Source: Candidatus Omnitrophota bacterium
Lineage (GTDB): Bacteria > Omnitrophota > Gorgyraeia > Zapsychrales > Zapsychraceae
Reading direction: 5' to 3'
Assembly (NCBI GenBank): GCA_016212005.1
Contig: JACRHP010000028.1
Coordinates: 1 to 32,797, forward strand
DNA length: 32,797 bases
Below the pieces are notes generated by a model. The model was not told the DNA's origin, searched no databases, and saw only the letters and a list, made by a program, of their open reading frames with translations. Both the position numbers and the translations under genes were made by a program. Shown in pieces: positions 8,620 to 16,733 of this stretch (positions are counted from its first letter, which is position 1; each line of letters opens with the position of its first letter).

Positions 8620-10134
8620 GTGATTAAGCTTCCCCTCCGGGCCCAGGCTTTCGCCACACCCCTGTTTTTGTTCCTCGCGAGTTTTCTCCTGCGCTTGGCT
8701 CTGATCAGTAAAGGGCCCTACCACATTGATGGCCTCGGTCTGGCGATCCAGTCCGAAGCCACGCTGGCGATGGGCCAACTCCAGCCCTTCCTGTGGATAG
8801 GGTACACCATGACTTTGCTCCTGGGAACGTTTTCTGTCTGGCTGGCCAAACTGTCAGGACAAAACGACCCCGTCGCGGCCGTCAATCTGATGACGGTGAC
8901 GCTCAGTTCCTTGACCATCCCCACCGCTGGGGTATTCATCAGAAAGGTTCTCAATCCGCAGGCCGCATTCACAGCCTGCGTTCTGCTCTCGGTGTTCCCC
9001 CTGTTCCTCAGCCTTTCAACGTTTGCAAACAGCCATATCCCGACGCTATTCTTCCTGTTCCCTGCGCTGATCGCCTTGACGGAATATAAAACAACAAACC
9101 ATCCGGCAGGCCTTCTCCTTGCCGGTATCCTCCTGGGGCTGACGGGTGCAAGCCGCCTGCAGGACATCGTCCTTCTGTTTGTGCCAATCAGTTGCTTTTT
9201 CTTTATGCCCCTGGAGGGGCGCCGGGATCATGGCCGTCAGATATTGCCGTTCGCGGGACTCTGGGGCTTGGCAGGTCTCACGATTCTACTGGTCTACTTG
9301 CCGATGCAATTGACCAGCGGAACACCGGGTTATCTCCCCTTTTTCAACGCCTATCAAAAGGCGTGCCTGCATACCAACACCTTCCTCCCGAAATTCAACA
9401 TTCACATGATCCAGAAAAGCCTGTTAATTATCAAGAACGAACTCTCTTTTCCGGGAATCGCGGCGGCCGCCGCCGGGCTCGTCCTCATGGGAAGACACAA
9501 ACCAGGAGCCCTGTGCTTCTTTTTGCTCTGGTTCCTCTGCCCCCTGGCCTTTTACGGAAACATCTTCACCGCGACTTCCCGTTACCTCATGCTTTCCCTG
9601 CTACCGCTCATCATCGGCGCCGGGTATGCTTTCTCTTTTCTCCTCTCATCCCAAAACCGGGTCAACCGGATCGCCGCTCTTACCCTGTTTCTATTCTTGA
9701 ACATCGCATTTCTCGTCAAAGCCATCCCCGTCTTGTACTTCCGCCATCAATACGCCCTCACCCCGGATTTTGCCCGATGGGTAGGGACCGTCACCGAACC
9801 GCAGGCGGTCATTGTCGGAGAAGACGAGAATTATTTTGTAAGCCATTATGCGGAACGCGCAACCTTCCCCTGGCCCCACGAGGCCCCGGGCCGCATTGAT
9901 CCGGCCCCCTTCGCCGCCTGGCTCAACGGCCAACTCGCCCGACAACAGCCCGTTTATGTCACCGTCACCAACAACATCAGAGTCCCGGAGGACAGGGATT
10001 TTTATCATTTCCTGAAGAATCATTACCGTTTGACCCTCATCGGCCGGCCCCTCTATGAAGACTGGCACCATTCCACGACCAGCCTTCAAATCGAACGAAT
10101 CTGCTTTTATAAGATTGAAGGCCCCAACCCCTGA
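8620..10134 (+). CDS. Multi-pass membrane glycosyltransferase (GT-C fold, PMT/ArnT-like)
   Basis: A polytopic membrane protein of 504 residues with roughly ten or more hydrophobic segments over the first 370 residues and a soluble C-terminal part. The first periplasmic loop holds acidic residues after transmembrane helix 1 (SKGPYHIDGLGLAIQSEATL), the position of the catalytic Asp/Glu in GT-C enzymes that use polyprenyl-phosphate sugars. Sugar and acceptor cannot be told from sequence. I choose the GTG at 8620 because GGAGA lies about six bases upstream; the track start (TTG 8608) overlaps that ribosome site. It lies 30 bases after aceE and before aceF, so it is probably cotranscribed with aceE although unrelated to pyruvate dehydrogenase. 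Confidence 0.75.
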   Translation: MIKLPLRAQAFATPLFLFLASFLLRLALISKGPYHIDGLGLAIQSEATLAMGQLQPFLWIGYTMTLLLGTFSVWLAKLSGQNDPVAAVNLMTVTLSSLTIPTAGVFIRKVLNPQAAFTACVLLSVFPLFLSLSTFANSHIPTLFFLFPALIALTEYKTTNHPAGLLLAGILLGLTGASRLQDIVLLFVPISCFFFMPLEGRRDHGRQILPFAGLWGLAGLTILLVYLPMQLTSGTPGYLPFFNAYQKACLHTNTFLPKFNIHMIQKSLLIIKNELSFPGIAAAAAGLVLMGRHKPGALCFFLLWFLCPLAFYGNIFTATSRYLMLSLLPLIIGAGYAFSFLLSSQNRVNRIAALTLFLFLNIAFLVKAIPVLYFRHQYALTPDFARWVGTVTEPQAVIVGEDENYFVSHYAERATFPWPHEAPGRIDPAPFAAWLNGQLARQQPVYVTVTNNIRVPEDRDFYHFLKNHYRLTLIGRPLYEDWHHSTTSLQIERICFYKIEGPNP

Positions 10135-10193
10135 CGTCCTTCCTGAATGCGCCCGTCCCAATATCTTTTTCCTTTCCCGGAAAGAATTTCTCC

Positions 10194-10222
10194 TTGCGCA
10201 CGAATTTATTCCGTAATACAAT
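10194..10222 (+). promoter_or_regulatory. Probable promoter of aceF-lpd
   Basis: TTGCGC, a 17-bp spacer and TACAAT, followed by about 37 bases of leader and AAAGGA before the aceF ATG. It suggests aceF-lpd can be transcribed independently of aceE. Confidence 0.45.
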
Positions 10223-10266
10223 AAACAAGTTTTTATTTTGGTTACGCACAATTAAAGGAATCCCTA

Positions 10267-11556
10267 ATGATCGATTTTAAATTACCCGAGGTTGGTGAGA
10301 ACATCAAATCCGGTAGCATCGTTGCCGTCCTGGTGGCGGCCGGCGATGTGGTCAAAAAAGACCAGCCGCTTCTGGAGATGGAAACGGACAAGGCCTCGCT
10401 GGAAATCCCTTGTCCCTGCGACGGGACCATTAAAGAGATTTTGATCAAAAAAGGCGACGACGTTAAGATCGGCCAGGTGGTGATGCGCATTGATGAGGGA
10501 AAGACCTCCAACGCTGCCAAGACCGCGCCAAAACAAGCCGCTCAACCCGCGCCGATCGGCGCCGTTACCGGGGCAAAAGAAAGTCCCCGGCCTGCCGTTG
10601 CGCCAGCTATTTATGCCGCGCCGGTGCAAACAGCGGCCGCTGTTCTGCCGGAAACTCCCATCGATGTCCCGGCCGCGCCTTCCGTACGACGTTTCGCCCG
10701 CGAGATCGGCATTAATATCGCCCAGGTTTCCGGGACAGGCCCCGGAGGCAGGATCTCCATTGAAGACGTCAAAGCCTTTGCCAAAGCGCTCAACACTTCC
10801 CGCGCAACCATGGCGCCGGCGGGTGTCGCGGTCAAGCCATTGCCGGATTTCAGCAAATGGGGCGCGATCGAACGCCAGCCGATGAACAACATCCGCAAAA
10901 AAACCGCGGAACACATGACACTGTGCTGGACAACGATCCCGCACGTCACCCAATTCGACAAGGCGGACATCACCAGCCTGGAACAATTGCGCAAAAAATT
11001 CTCCACGCCCGAACGCAAACTGACCGTCACACCGTTCCTTTTAAAGGTCATCGCCGCGGCCCTGAAAACATTTCCCGAATTTAACGCCTCAATCGACATG
11101 ACGGCCCAGGAAATCATTTATAAAAAATATTGTCATATCGGTGTCGCCGTTGATACCGACCGCGGGCTGATCGTGCCGGTCATCCGGGACGTCGAGCGCA
11201 AGACCATCTTGCAGCTGGCGGATGAACTTAACGCGACCGCCCAGCGCGCGCGGGACAAAAAAATCTCTCTGGAGGAACTTCAGGGCGGATCCATGACGGT
11301 CACCAATCTCGGCGGCATCGGGGGAACGCAGTTCACCCCCATCGTCAACTGGCCCGAGGTCGCGATCCTCGGTGTAGCGCGCGCGCAATGGGAACCGTAT
11401 TATGTAGACGGCAAGCTGTCACCTGCGCCGCGCTTTATGCTGCCTCTTTCTCTTTCCTACGACCACCGCCTCATCGACGGCGCCAACGGCGCGCGCTTCC
11501 TGCGCTGGGTCTGCGAGGCCGTCGAACAGCCTTTTACGACGGAACTTGAAAAATGA
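10267..11556 (+). CDS. aceF: Dihydrolipoamide acetyltransferase, E2 of pyruvate dehydrogenase
   Basis: The 429-residue core of the complex: it carries the acetyl group on lipoyl-lysine and passes it to CoA. Domain order: one lipoyl domain (1-78) with the modified lysine at K42 in METDKASLEI; an Ala/Pro-rich flexible linker (about 82-135); a peripheral subunit-binding domain (about 138-175: SVRRFAREIGINIAQVSGTG...GRISIEDV); and the catalytic 2-oxoacid dehydrogenase acyltransferase domain ending with the active-site motif H400-RLID-G (SLSYDHRLIDGANGARF). E. coli AceF has three lipoyl domains; one is common elsewhere. AAAGGA lies eight bases before the ATG. lpd follows after a 96-bp gap filled by an octameric repeat. 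Confidence 0.96.
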   Translation: MIDFKLPEVGENIKSGSIVAVLVAAGDVVKKDQPLLEMETDKASLEIPCPCDGTIKEILIKKGDDVKIGQVVMRIDEGKTSNAAKTAPKQAAQPAPIGAVTGAKESPRPAVAPAIYAAPVQTAAAVLPETPIDVPAAPSVRRFAREIGINIAQVSGTGPGGRISIEDVKAFAKALNTSRATMAPAGVAVKPLPDFSKWGAIERQPMNNIRKKTAEHMTLCWTTIPHVTQFDKADITSLEQLRKKFSTPERKLTVTPFLLKVIAAALKTFPEFNASIDMTAQEIIYKKYCHIGVAVDTDRGLIVPVIRDVERKTILQLADELNATAQRARDKKISLEELQGGSMTVTNLGGIGGTQFTPIVNWPEVAILGVARAQWEPYYVDGKLSPAPRFMLPLSLSYDHRLIDGANGARFLRWVCEAVEQPFTTELEK

Positions 11557-11563
11557 ACCTCGC

Positions 11564-11645
11564 CAAGTCACAATGTCGTAGAATCACCACGTCACACATA
11601 AAAGCTTTAACTGGTGACCTTGTGACCTGGTGACATTGAGACCAG
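11564..11645. repeat. Facing repeat arrays with 8-bp period (aceF-lpd)
   Basis: The left arm has TCAC/TCGT cores every 8 bp (11564-11597). The right arm has GTGA/GAGA cores every 8 bp (11611-11645; units TGGTGACC, TTGTGACC). The arms are partly complementary and could form a long imperfect hairpin. It fills the whole aceF-lpd spacer. Confidence 0.75.
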
Positions 11646-11652
11646 ATAATTT

Positions 11653-13071
11653 ATGAACGATCAAAAAACACAACTTGTTGTCATCGGCGCCGGGCCCGGC
11701 GGTTACGCGGCCGCGTTTTACGCGGCGGACCTGGGGATGCAGGTCACCGTCGTTGACATGGAGCAAAATCCCGGCGGCGTTTGCCTTTACCGCGGCTGCA
11801 TTCCCTCCAAAGCTCTGCTTCATGCCGCTAAAGTCGTCAGTGAATCCAGGGACGCCAAAGAATTCGGCATCACCTTCAATGAGCCCCGCATCGAGGTCGA
11901 AAAATTACGCGCCTGGAAAAATAACATTGTATCAAAAATGACGGGCAACCTGGGATTGTTGGCCAAAAGCCGCAAGGTCACATTCCTCCAGGGTAAAGCA
12001 ACCTTTGTTGATTCCAATACCGTCAAAGTGCAAAAGACGGACGGCTCATCGCAAAACATACAGTTTGAACACGCGATCCTGGCGACGGGTTCACGTCCGA
12101 TCACTCTACCTAATGTACCGGATTCGCCGTTCGTCCTTAATTCCACAACGGCCTTGGATCTCCAGAATATCCCTGCCTCGCTTTTGGTCGTCGGCGGCGG
12201 GTACATCGGGCTGGAGTTGGGGACGGTCTACGCCGAATTAGGCAGCGCGGTTTCCGTCGTGGAAATGACGCCAGGACTTCTCCCCGGGGCCGACCGTGAC
12301 CTGGTCACGGTGCTGGAAAAGCGCCTAAAGACCATCTTCAAGTCGACCATGCTCGGCACAAAAGTCGCCAAAGTGGAGCCAACGGCCAAGAACGTGAAGG
12401 TTACCTTCGAAAATCCGGATGGTAAAACCAGCCAAGAGATATATGACAAAATTTTAATAGCCGTCGGCCGCAAACCGAATTCCAGCGATCTAGGGTTGGA
12501 GAATACGAAAGTAAAAATTACTCCAAAAGGATTTGTCCAGGTGGACCTTCAGCGGCGAACGACGGACCCGGCGATCTTTGCCATCGGCGATGTGGCTGGA
12601 GAACCCATGCTCGCGCACAAGGCCTCGCATGAAGGGCGCGTGGCTGTCGACGCGATCGCCGGCAAAAAAACCGTTTTTGAACCTAAAGCTATTCCCGCGG
12701 TCGTTTTTACCGATCCGGAGATCGCCTGGTGCGGCTTGACCGAAACGCAGGCCAAACAGGAAAACCGCAACGTCGCGGTCGCCAAATTCCCGTGGGGCGC
12801 GTCCGGGCGGGCCATGACCTTAAACCGAACGGATGGATTGACAAAACTGATCCTTGATCCGGACACCCAGCGCGTTTTAGGGATGGCGATTATCGGGCCC
12901 GGCGCCGGGGAATTGATCTCGGAAGGTGTCCTCGCCGTTGAAATGGGCTCCGTCGCCGAGGACGTCAAGCTGGCTATTCACCCTCATCCCACCACCTCGG
13001 AGACGATCATGGAAGCCGCCGAAAGCTTCTTCGGCCACGCCACGCACATCCACCGGCCTAAAAAGCATTAA
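11653..13071 (+). CDS. lpd: Dihydrolipoyl dehydrogenase (E3)
   Basis: A 472-residue FAD/NAD disulfide oxidoreductase that reoxidises dihydrolipoamide on E2 with NAD+. An N-terminal FAD-binding motif (VIGAGPGGYAAA) is followed by the redox-active disulfide GGVC44LYRGC49IPSK, an NAD-binding GGGYIGLELG motif and the second FAD motif (FAIGDVAGEPMLAHKASHEG). The C-terminal dimerisation domain supplies the HPHPTTSE His-Glu pair. Length is typical. The ribosome site is weak (GAGA about eleven bases upstream). It is the third PDH gene in this direction. Its 3' end overlaps the convergent DUF192 gene by 14 bases, and no terminator hairpin is visible there. Confidence 0.97.
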   Translation: MNDQKTQLVVIGAGPGGYAAAFYAADLGMQVTVVDMEQNPGGVCLYRGCIPSKALLHAAKVVSESRDAKEFGITFNEPRIEVEKLRAWKNNIVSKMTGNLGLLAKSRKVTFLQGKATFVDSNTVKVQKTDGSSQNIQFEHAILATGSRPITLPNVPDSPFVLNSTTALDLQNIPASLLVVGGGYIGLELGTVYAELGSAVSVVEMTPGLLPGADRDLVTVLEKRLKTIFKSTMLGTKVAKVEPTAKNVKVTFENPDGKTSQEIYDKILIAVGRKPNSSDLGLENTKVKITPKGFVQVDLQRRTTDPAIFAIGDVAGEPMLAHKASHEGRVAVDAIAGKKTVFEPKAIPAVVFTDPEIAWCGLTETQAKQENRNVAVAKFPWGASGRAMTLNRTDGLTKLILDPDTQRVLGMAIIGPGAGELISEGVLAVEMGSVAEDVKLAIHPHPTTSETIMEAAESFFGHATHIHRPKKH

Positions 13072-13522
13072 GACGAAATTCCGCTGTCTCTCCAAGTTGC
13101 AATCCCAATCTTACAGCGTATCCAGCATTGATCTCCAAGACGTAAAGCGCTTCGTGCCCCGGAGGGTATCGCGGACAAGGATCCGCCACGCACGGCGGGA
13201 CGTTATGTTCGACATGGACAATCCTTCGGCCGGAATCTATCCAAATCATATCTAAGGGGATCAGCGTGTCTTTCATCCAGAACGTGTATGGTTCACTTTT
13301 CTGAAAAACAAACAACATCCCGCTACCGGGATCGAGGGATCGTCTAAACTGCAGCCCGCGATGTAACTCCTCTTCTTTCTGCACAACCTCCACCTTGACG
13401 CATTTGTCCTTAAAACAGACTTGACCAATCCTGGAAGAAGTATTTTGAGAACAACTTATGCTGGAAATCCCAAACAACAAACCACAAATTACAAACAATA
13501 AACTGGATTTGTTCATTACCAT
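13058..13522 (-). CDS. DUF192 family secreted/lipoprotein
   Basis: A 154-residue protein with a hydrophobic N-terminus ending in a weak lipobox (GISSISC, Cys near residue 24) followed by a DUF192 domain. Recognisable DUF192 stretches are EEELHRGLQFRRSL, GMLFVFQKSEPYTFWMKDTLIPLDMIWID and a C-terminal EALYVLEINAGYAVRLGL. The family is a small beta-barrel of unknown function, usually exported. It is the last gene of the minus-strand run and starts by TAATG overlap with the M48 gene (GGGGG upstream), so translation is coupled. The signal peptide is encoded by a 7-bp repeat array (units like GTTTGTT on the coding strand), a feature shared with two other lipoproteins in this window. Confidence 0.88.
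   Translation of the reverse strand: MVMNKSSLLFVICGLLFGISSISCSQNTSSRIGQVCFKDKCVKVEVVQKEEELHRGLQFRRSLDPGSGMLFVFQKSEPYTFWMKDTLIPLDMIWIDSGRRIVHVEHNVPPCVADPCPRYPPGHEALYVLEINAGYAVRLGLQLGETAEFRLNAF
13468..13502. repeat. Heptameric array inside the DUF192 signal-peptide codons
   Basis: Five tandem 7-bp units of the form NNNCAAA/NNNTAAA (CAACAAA, CCACAAA, TTACAAA, CAATAAA). On the coding strand they read as the hydrophobic SLLFVICGLLFGIS segment. Confidence 0.75.
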
Positions 13523-14406
13523 TATTCCCCCATCAAATTCAAATAATCCTTAAAATCCAGTTTGCCCGTGATAGCCTGGTTGACCGCGGAGATCCTCTGC
13601 GGAATAAACGGGTGCGTGCGCCAGTAACTGTACTCGCGGCTGGGTTGTTTGTCCTCTTCCTTCTTTAATTTCTTAAGAAACGTGACCATGGCATCGGGGT
13701 TATATCCGGCGAGCCTCATGTATTTGACGCCCAGACGGTCGGCTTCGAATTCATCCTGCTGGGAATAGGCCGAGAACAAGGAAAGCAGCGCGAAGTTCAC
13801 CCCCTGCGCGACCCGGGTGCTGGATTGCGTCGCCAGGCCCTGGAGGATCAGCGCCCCGTAAGCGTTCTGGATGCGTTTGACGGCGTGCCGGGCGGTGATG
13901 TGGGCGACTTCATGGGCGATCACCCCGGCCAATTCGTCATCATTCTCCGCTTTATCCAGTACGTCCTTGAAAATGTAAACGTACCCGCCGGGCAGGCTGA
14001 CCGCGTTCATCAGGTCTTTGTCGATCACTTTGATAAAATAGACGATGTCTTTACGGTCGCAGACGGCAACGACCCGGCCGAGGATTTTTTGCACCCGTTC
14101 GTTGAGATCCACATCGGTCGCGGTTTCATACTGCGCTTCCATTTTCGCGGCCACGGCCTCGCCGATGGCGACCTCCTTGTCGGTCCCGTAGATCAGCGTT
14201 TCCTGTTGCTGGGTCGCGAGATTGTATTCAGTCGAACAACCAGCCAGCGCACAACAAAACAACATCAAGATAAAACTCGAAATCCGAAATCCGAAATCCG
14301 AAACAATTTTCAAATTCAAAATCCAAACAAACAAACTGTTTTGAACATTTGAATTTAAGGCTTTGAATTTGTTTCGGGTTTCGTGCTTCGAATTTCGGAT
14401 TTTCAT
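13522..14406 (-). CDS. M48 family metalloprotease lipoprotein
   Basis: A 294-residue zinc metalloprotease of the BepA/LoiP type, likely periplasmic and lipid-anchored, with a presumed role in outer-membrane protein quality control. The zinc motif is H165-E-V-A-H169 within AGVIAHEVAHITARH, and the third ligand lies in the EFEAD motif near 219-223. A conserved substrate-side stretch is LPGGYVYIFKDVLD, and the C-terminal THPFIPQRI matches the family. The lipobox is LAGC57. The first ~45 residues (KIRNSKHETRNKF..., IVSDFGFRISS) are not typical protein: they are the translation of two facing heptameric repeat arrays, so the leader preceding the lipobox is repeat-derived. The start at 14406 is supported by an ATGA overlap with maf; a later start leaves too short a signal peptide. 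Confidence 0.9.
   Translation of the reverse strand: MKIRNSKHETRNKFKALNSNVQNSLFVWILNLKIVSDFGFRISSFILMLFCCALAGCSTEYNLATQQQETLIYGTDKEVAIGEAVAAKMEAQYETATDVDLNERVQKILGRVVAVCDRKDIVYFIKVIDKDLMNAVSLPGGYVYIFKDVLDKAENDDELAGVIAHEVAHITARHAVKRIQNAYGALILQGLATQSSTRVAQGVNFALLSLFSAYSQQDEFEADRLGVKYMRLAGYNPDAMVTFLKKLKKEEDKQPSREYSYWRTHPFIPQRISAVNQAITGKLDFKDYLNLMGE
14276..14405. repeat. Facing heptameric arrays inside the M48 gene 5' end
   Basis: Left arm: four units TCCGAAA-like (14276-14303). Right arm: five units ATTTCGG-like (14371-14405). The arms are complementary and enclose about 67 bases of A/T-rich sequence. Both arms are translated. Confidence 0.85.
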
Positions 14407-14981
14407 AGTATCGAAATACCTACTTTCTTAAGCATGCTGGCCAATTTCGCCATCGGGAGGCCGATGACGTTCGCGTAGCAACCTTCAATGCGGTGGATAA
14501 AAATGCTCCCCCAGCCTTCGATCTGAAACCCGCCCGCCTTGTCGAAAGGATTGACCCGGCGGTGATATTGGGTGATTTCTTTCTCCGTGAGGGGGATCAT
14601 GAAAACGCGGGTTTTTTCATAATCCACCAGCGTCTTGCCGCGCGCCGCGTCGATGACCGCCACCCCCGTGTAGACCCACGAAGGGCGGGAAAAAAGGATT
14701 TTTAATATCCGCCGGGCGTCCGCGGAATCGCGGGGCTTGCCGATGATCTGTTTGTTGCCGGCGTAAACAAGCGTGTCCGCGCCGATGACAACTCCGCTCT
14801 TAAGGCGCGCCGCGACATCTTGGGCCTTGCGCCGGGCGTTCTCCATGACCAGCGCCGCGCACGTCGTTTTGATGTTGTGGAGTTCCGCCGCACGGCTGGG
14901 CTTGACGGTAAATCGCAGACCAAGAAATTTGAGCAACTTTCGCCGCTGCGGAGATTGCGAGGCGAGAATGAGTTTTTTCAT
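14403..14981 (-). CDS. maf: Maf-family nucleoside triphosphate pyrophosphatase
   Basis: A 192-residue Maf/YhdE-type enzyme that hydrolyses non-canonical or excess nucleoside triphosphates (dTTP/UTP type or m7GTP type; subclass not decided) to the monophosphate. Motifs in order: N-terminal LILASQSPQRRKLL, substrate-binding GADTLVYAGNKQIIGKP, TGVAVIDA, and the C-terminal PFDKAGGFQIEGWGSIFIHRIEG and YANVIGLPM. Length is normal. It overlaps the M48 gene by ATGA. No Shine-Dalgarno is visible: the upstream space is a heptameric array. Confidence 0.93.
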   Translation of the reverse strand: MKKLILASQSPQRRKLLKFLGLRFTVKPSRAAELHNIKTTCAALVMENARRKAQDVAARLKSGVVIGADTLVYAGNKQIIGKPRDSADARRILKILFSRPSWVYTGVAVIDAARGKTLVDYEKTRVFMIPLTEKEITQYHRRVNPFDKAGGFQIEGWGSIFIHRIEGCYANVIGLPMAKLASMLKKVGISIL

Positions 14982-14987
14982 TGATTC

Positions 14988-15049
14988 GGTAAATAGTAAA
15001 TGGTCAATGGTGAATGGTCGTTTTTCCTATTTACCATTAACTATTAACC
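14988..15049. repeat. Facing heptameric arrays between pyrE and maf
   Basis: Left arm: four units of form (G/A)GTNAAT (GGTAAAT, AGTAAAT). Right arm: three units of form ATTNACY (ATTTACC, ATTAACT). The arms are complementary and separated by GGTCG plus a T-run, so they could form a hairpin just upstream of the maf start. Confidence 0.88.
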
Positions 15050-15055
15050 ATGCAC

Positions 15056-15610
15056 CTACGGATGGATTTCAGAAATGTTAAAGAGTGCCACAAGTGGAAC
15101 ACCTTTTTGGGCGAGGGCTTGTTTAGCACCCTCGTTACGGTCGAGCACGCATACGGCCTTGAGGACGTGAATCCCCATCGGCGTCAGGACATCCAGCGAC
15201 TCCAAGAAGGCCTTGCCGGTTGTGGCGACATCATCAATCAAGATAACCCGGCCCCCTTTTCTTAATTCAGGGCCTTCGACCTGCTGCTGTTTGCCGTGGG
15301 TTTTCGGCGCTTTGCGGATGATGAACGTGTTGACCGGGTTTCCGGCCTGAAGACTCACCACACCGATGGCGCCCACCATCGGGTCCGCGCCCAGCGTCGG
15401 GCCGCCGATAGCATCGTACGATTCCCCCCTGACCGCGTCCAGGATCAGGCGCGCGCACAGATACGCGCCCCTGGCCGTCAAGGTCACCCGCCGGGCGTCC
15501 ACGTAATAATCGCTTTCTTTGCCCGAGGAAAGGATGACCTTGCCTTTGGCGTAAGCGTCTTTAGTCAGAAGATCGAGGAGATCCTGACGTTCTTTGTGTA
15601 GCTCAATCAT
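15056..15610 (-). CDS. pyrE: Orotate phosphoribosyltransferase
   Basis: A 184-residue PRTase catalysing orotate + PRPP to OMP, the fifth step of pyrimidine synthesis. It carries the PRPP-binding signature VILIDDVATTGKA, the SSGKESDYYVDARRVTLT segment typical of PyrE, GGPTLGADPMVGA, and the basic loop RKAPKTHGKQQQVEG. I start at the ATG at 15610 because GGAGAG lies seven bases upstream; the track start at 15634 is a GTG inside a heptameric repeat. No other pyrimidine gene is nearby. The stop codon lies six bases from the next heptameric array. Confidence 0.95.
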   Translation of the reverse strand: MIELHKERQDLLDLLTKDAYAKGKVILSSGKESDYYVDARRVTLTARGAYLCARLILDAVRGESYDAIGGPTLGADPMVGAIGVVSLQAGNPVNTFIIRKAPKTHGKQQQVEGPELRKGGRVILIDDVATTGKAFLESLDVLTPMGIHVLKAVCVLDRNEGAKQALAQKGVPLVALFNISEIHP

Positions 15611-15622
15611 TAAACTCTCTCC

Positions 15623-15650
15623 GTTACCTATCACCCATCAACTATCACCC
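15623..15650. repeat. Heptameric array between pilT-like gene and pyrE
   Basis: Four 7-bp units (ATCACCC, ATCAACT types). Only one arm is present here, so no facing partner is seen. Confidence 0.65.
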
Positions 15651-16733
15651 TTATGAATCGGTATACCGCTTGAGCCCTTTGAGCTCCAGGTCAAACTCGT
15701 CCTTGCTGTCGGCGTAATTGCGCGCCTCCGCGGCGTCCACGAGGCCGTCTTTGACAAGCTTGACCAGCGATTTCTTGAACGACTGCATGCCGAAGAGCTC
15801 CCCCTCGTCGATGTACGTCTGGATCTCGCGGATCTGGCCGTCGCGGATCAGGCGCGCGACCGTGGGAGTCACCACCATCGTCTCGGTCGCCGGGACGCGG
15901 CCCTTGCCGTCGCGCCGCGGTAAAAGCCGGATCGAAAGCGTGCCTTTTAAAATGAGCGAAAGCTGCATGCGCACCTCATCGTGCAGGTGGGGCGGAAAAA
16001 AGTTCACCATCCGGATGATCGTCTGGACCGCGTTGATCGTGTGGAACGTCGTAATGACGAACGTCCCCAGCTCGGTGGCCGTGATGGCCGCCCGCATGGT
16101 CGGCTCGTCGCGGATGTTGCCGATAAAAATAATGTCCGGGCTCTGCTGGGTGACGTGCTTGAGGGCCATCGGGTACGACTGGACGTCGAGGCCCAGCTCG
16201 CGCTGGTTGATGATGCTTTTCTTGTCCTGGAACAGGAACTCGATGGGGTCCTCGATCGTGATGATATGTTTGGCGTACAGGACGTTGATGTATTCGATCA
16301 TGCTGGCGATGGCCGTCGATTTGCCGTTACCCGCCGGCCCGCAGACCAAAAACAACCCCTTGGACTCCTCGCAAAATTTCTTCAGGACATCGGCGGGAAG
16401 GTTGAGCTGGTCGAAATTCTCGACCTGCATGTGGACGTGCCGGGCGACGATGGCGGGGGTCCCGCGCTGCATGAAGATGTTGACCCGGAAACGCCCGATA
16501 TGCGGCTCTTCATGGATAAAATCGATATCGCAATTTTCCAAAAAATGTTTTTTGCGGGATTCGCTGACCAGCAGGAGGTTCGTGATGCCCTGCATGTCGC
16601 TTTTGGTCAGGGGTTCCGTCGCGATCGTCTCGACCTTGCCGTTGATACGCGCGCGCGGGATGGCGTGGGTCCTCAAATAAAGGTCCGAAGCCTCTTTTTC
16701 GCACATGAGCTGGAATAATTGCTGGATATTCAT
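15651..16733 (-). CDS. PilT/PilU-like type IV pilus ATPase with altered Walker B
   Basis: A 360-residue secretion-type ATPase of the PilT family, which powers retraction of type IV pili. An N-terminal PAS-like domain with the IR(G)F-type strands (about 1-100) precedes the RecA-like core. Walker A is GPAGNGK138ST, the Asp box HIITIEDPIEF is intact, and the His box reads TTFHTINA. In the Walker B region PilT proteins have GEMRD, where Glu is the catalytic base. Here the sequence is IFIGN206IRD, so the glutamate is replaced by Asn. The protein may be a non-hydrolysing partner (PilU-like accessory) or a diverged enzyme. No other pilus gene is in the window. The start overlaps the ogt stop (ATGA). 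Confidence 0.88.
   Translation of the reverse strand: MNIQQLFQLMCEKEASDLYLRTHAIPRARINGKVETIATEPLTKSDMQGITNLLLVSESRKKHFLENCDIDFIHEEPHIGRFRVNIFMQRGTPAIVARHVHMQVENFDQLNLPADVLKKFCEESKGLFLVCGPAGNGKSTAIASMIEYINVLYAKHIITIEDPIEFLFQDKKSIINQRELGLDVQSYPMALKHVTQQSPDIIFIGNIRDEPTMRAAITATELGTFVITTFHTINAVQTIIRMVNFFPPHLHDEVRMQLSLILKGTLSIRLLPRRDGKGRVPATETMVVTPTVARLIRDGQIREIQTYIDEGELFGMQSFKKSLVKLVKDGLVDAAEARNYADSKDEFDLELKGLKRYTDS

Noticed and set aside
14988-15049. Heptameric arrays considered as CRISPR
   Set aside because: Units are 7 bp without spacers and there are no cas genes; arms are complementary rather than direct repeats with unique spacers.
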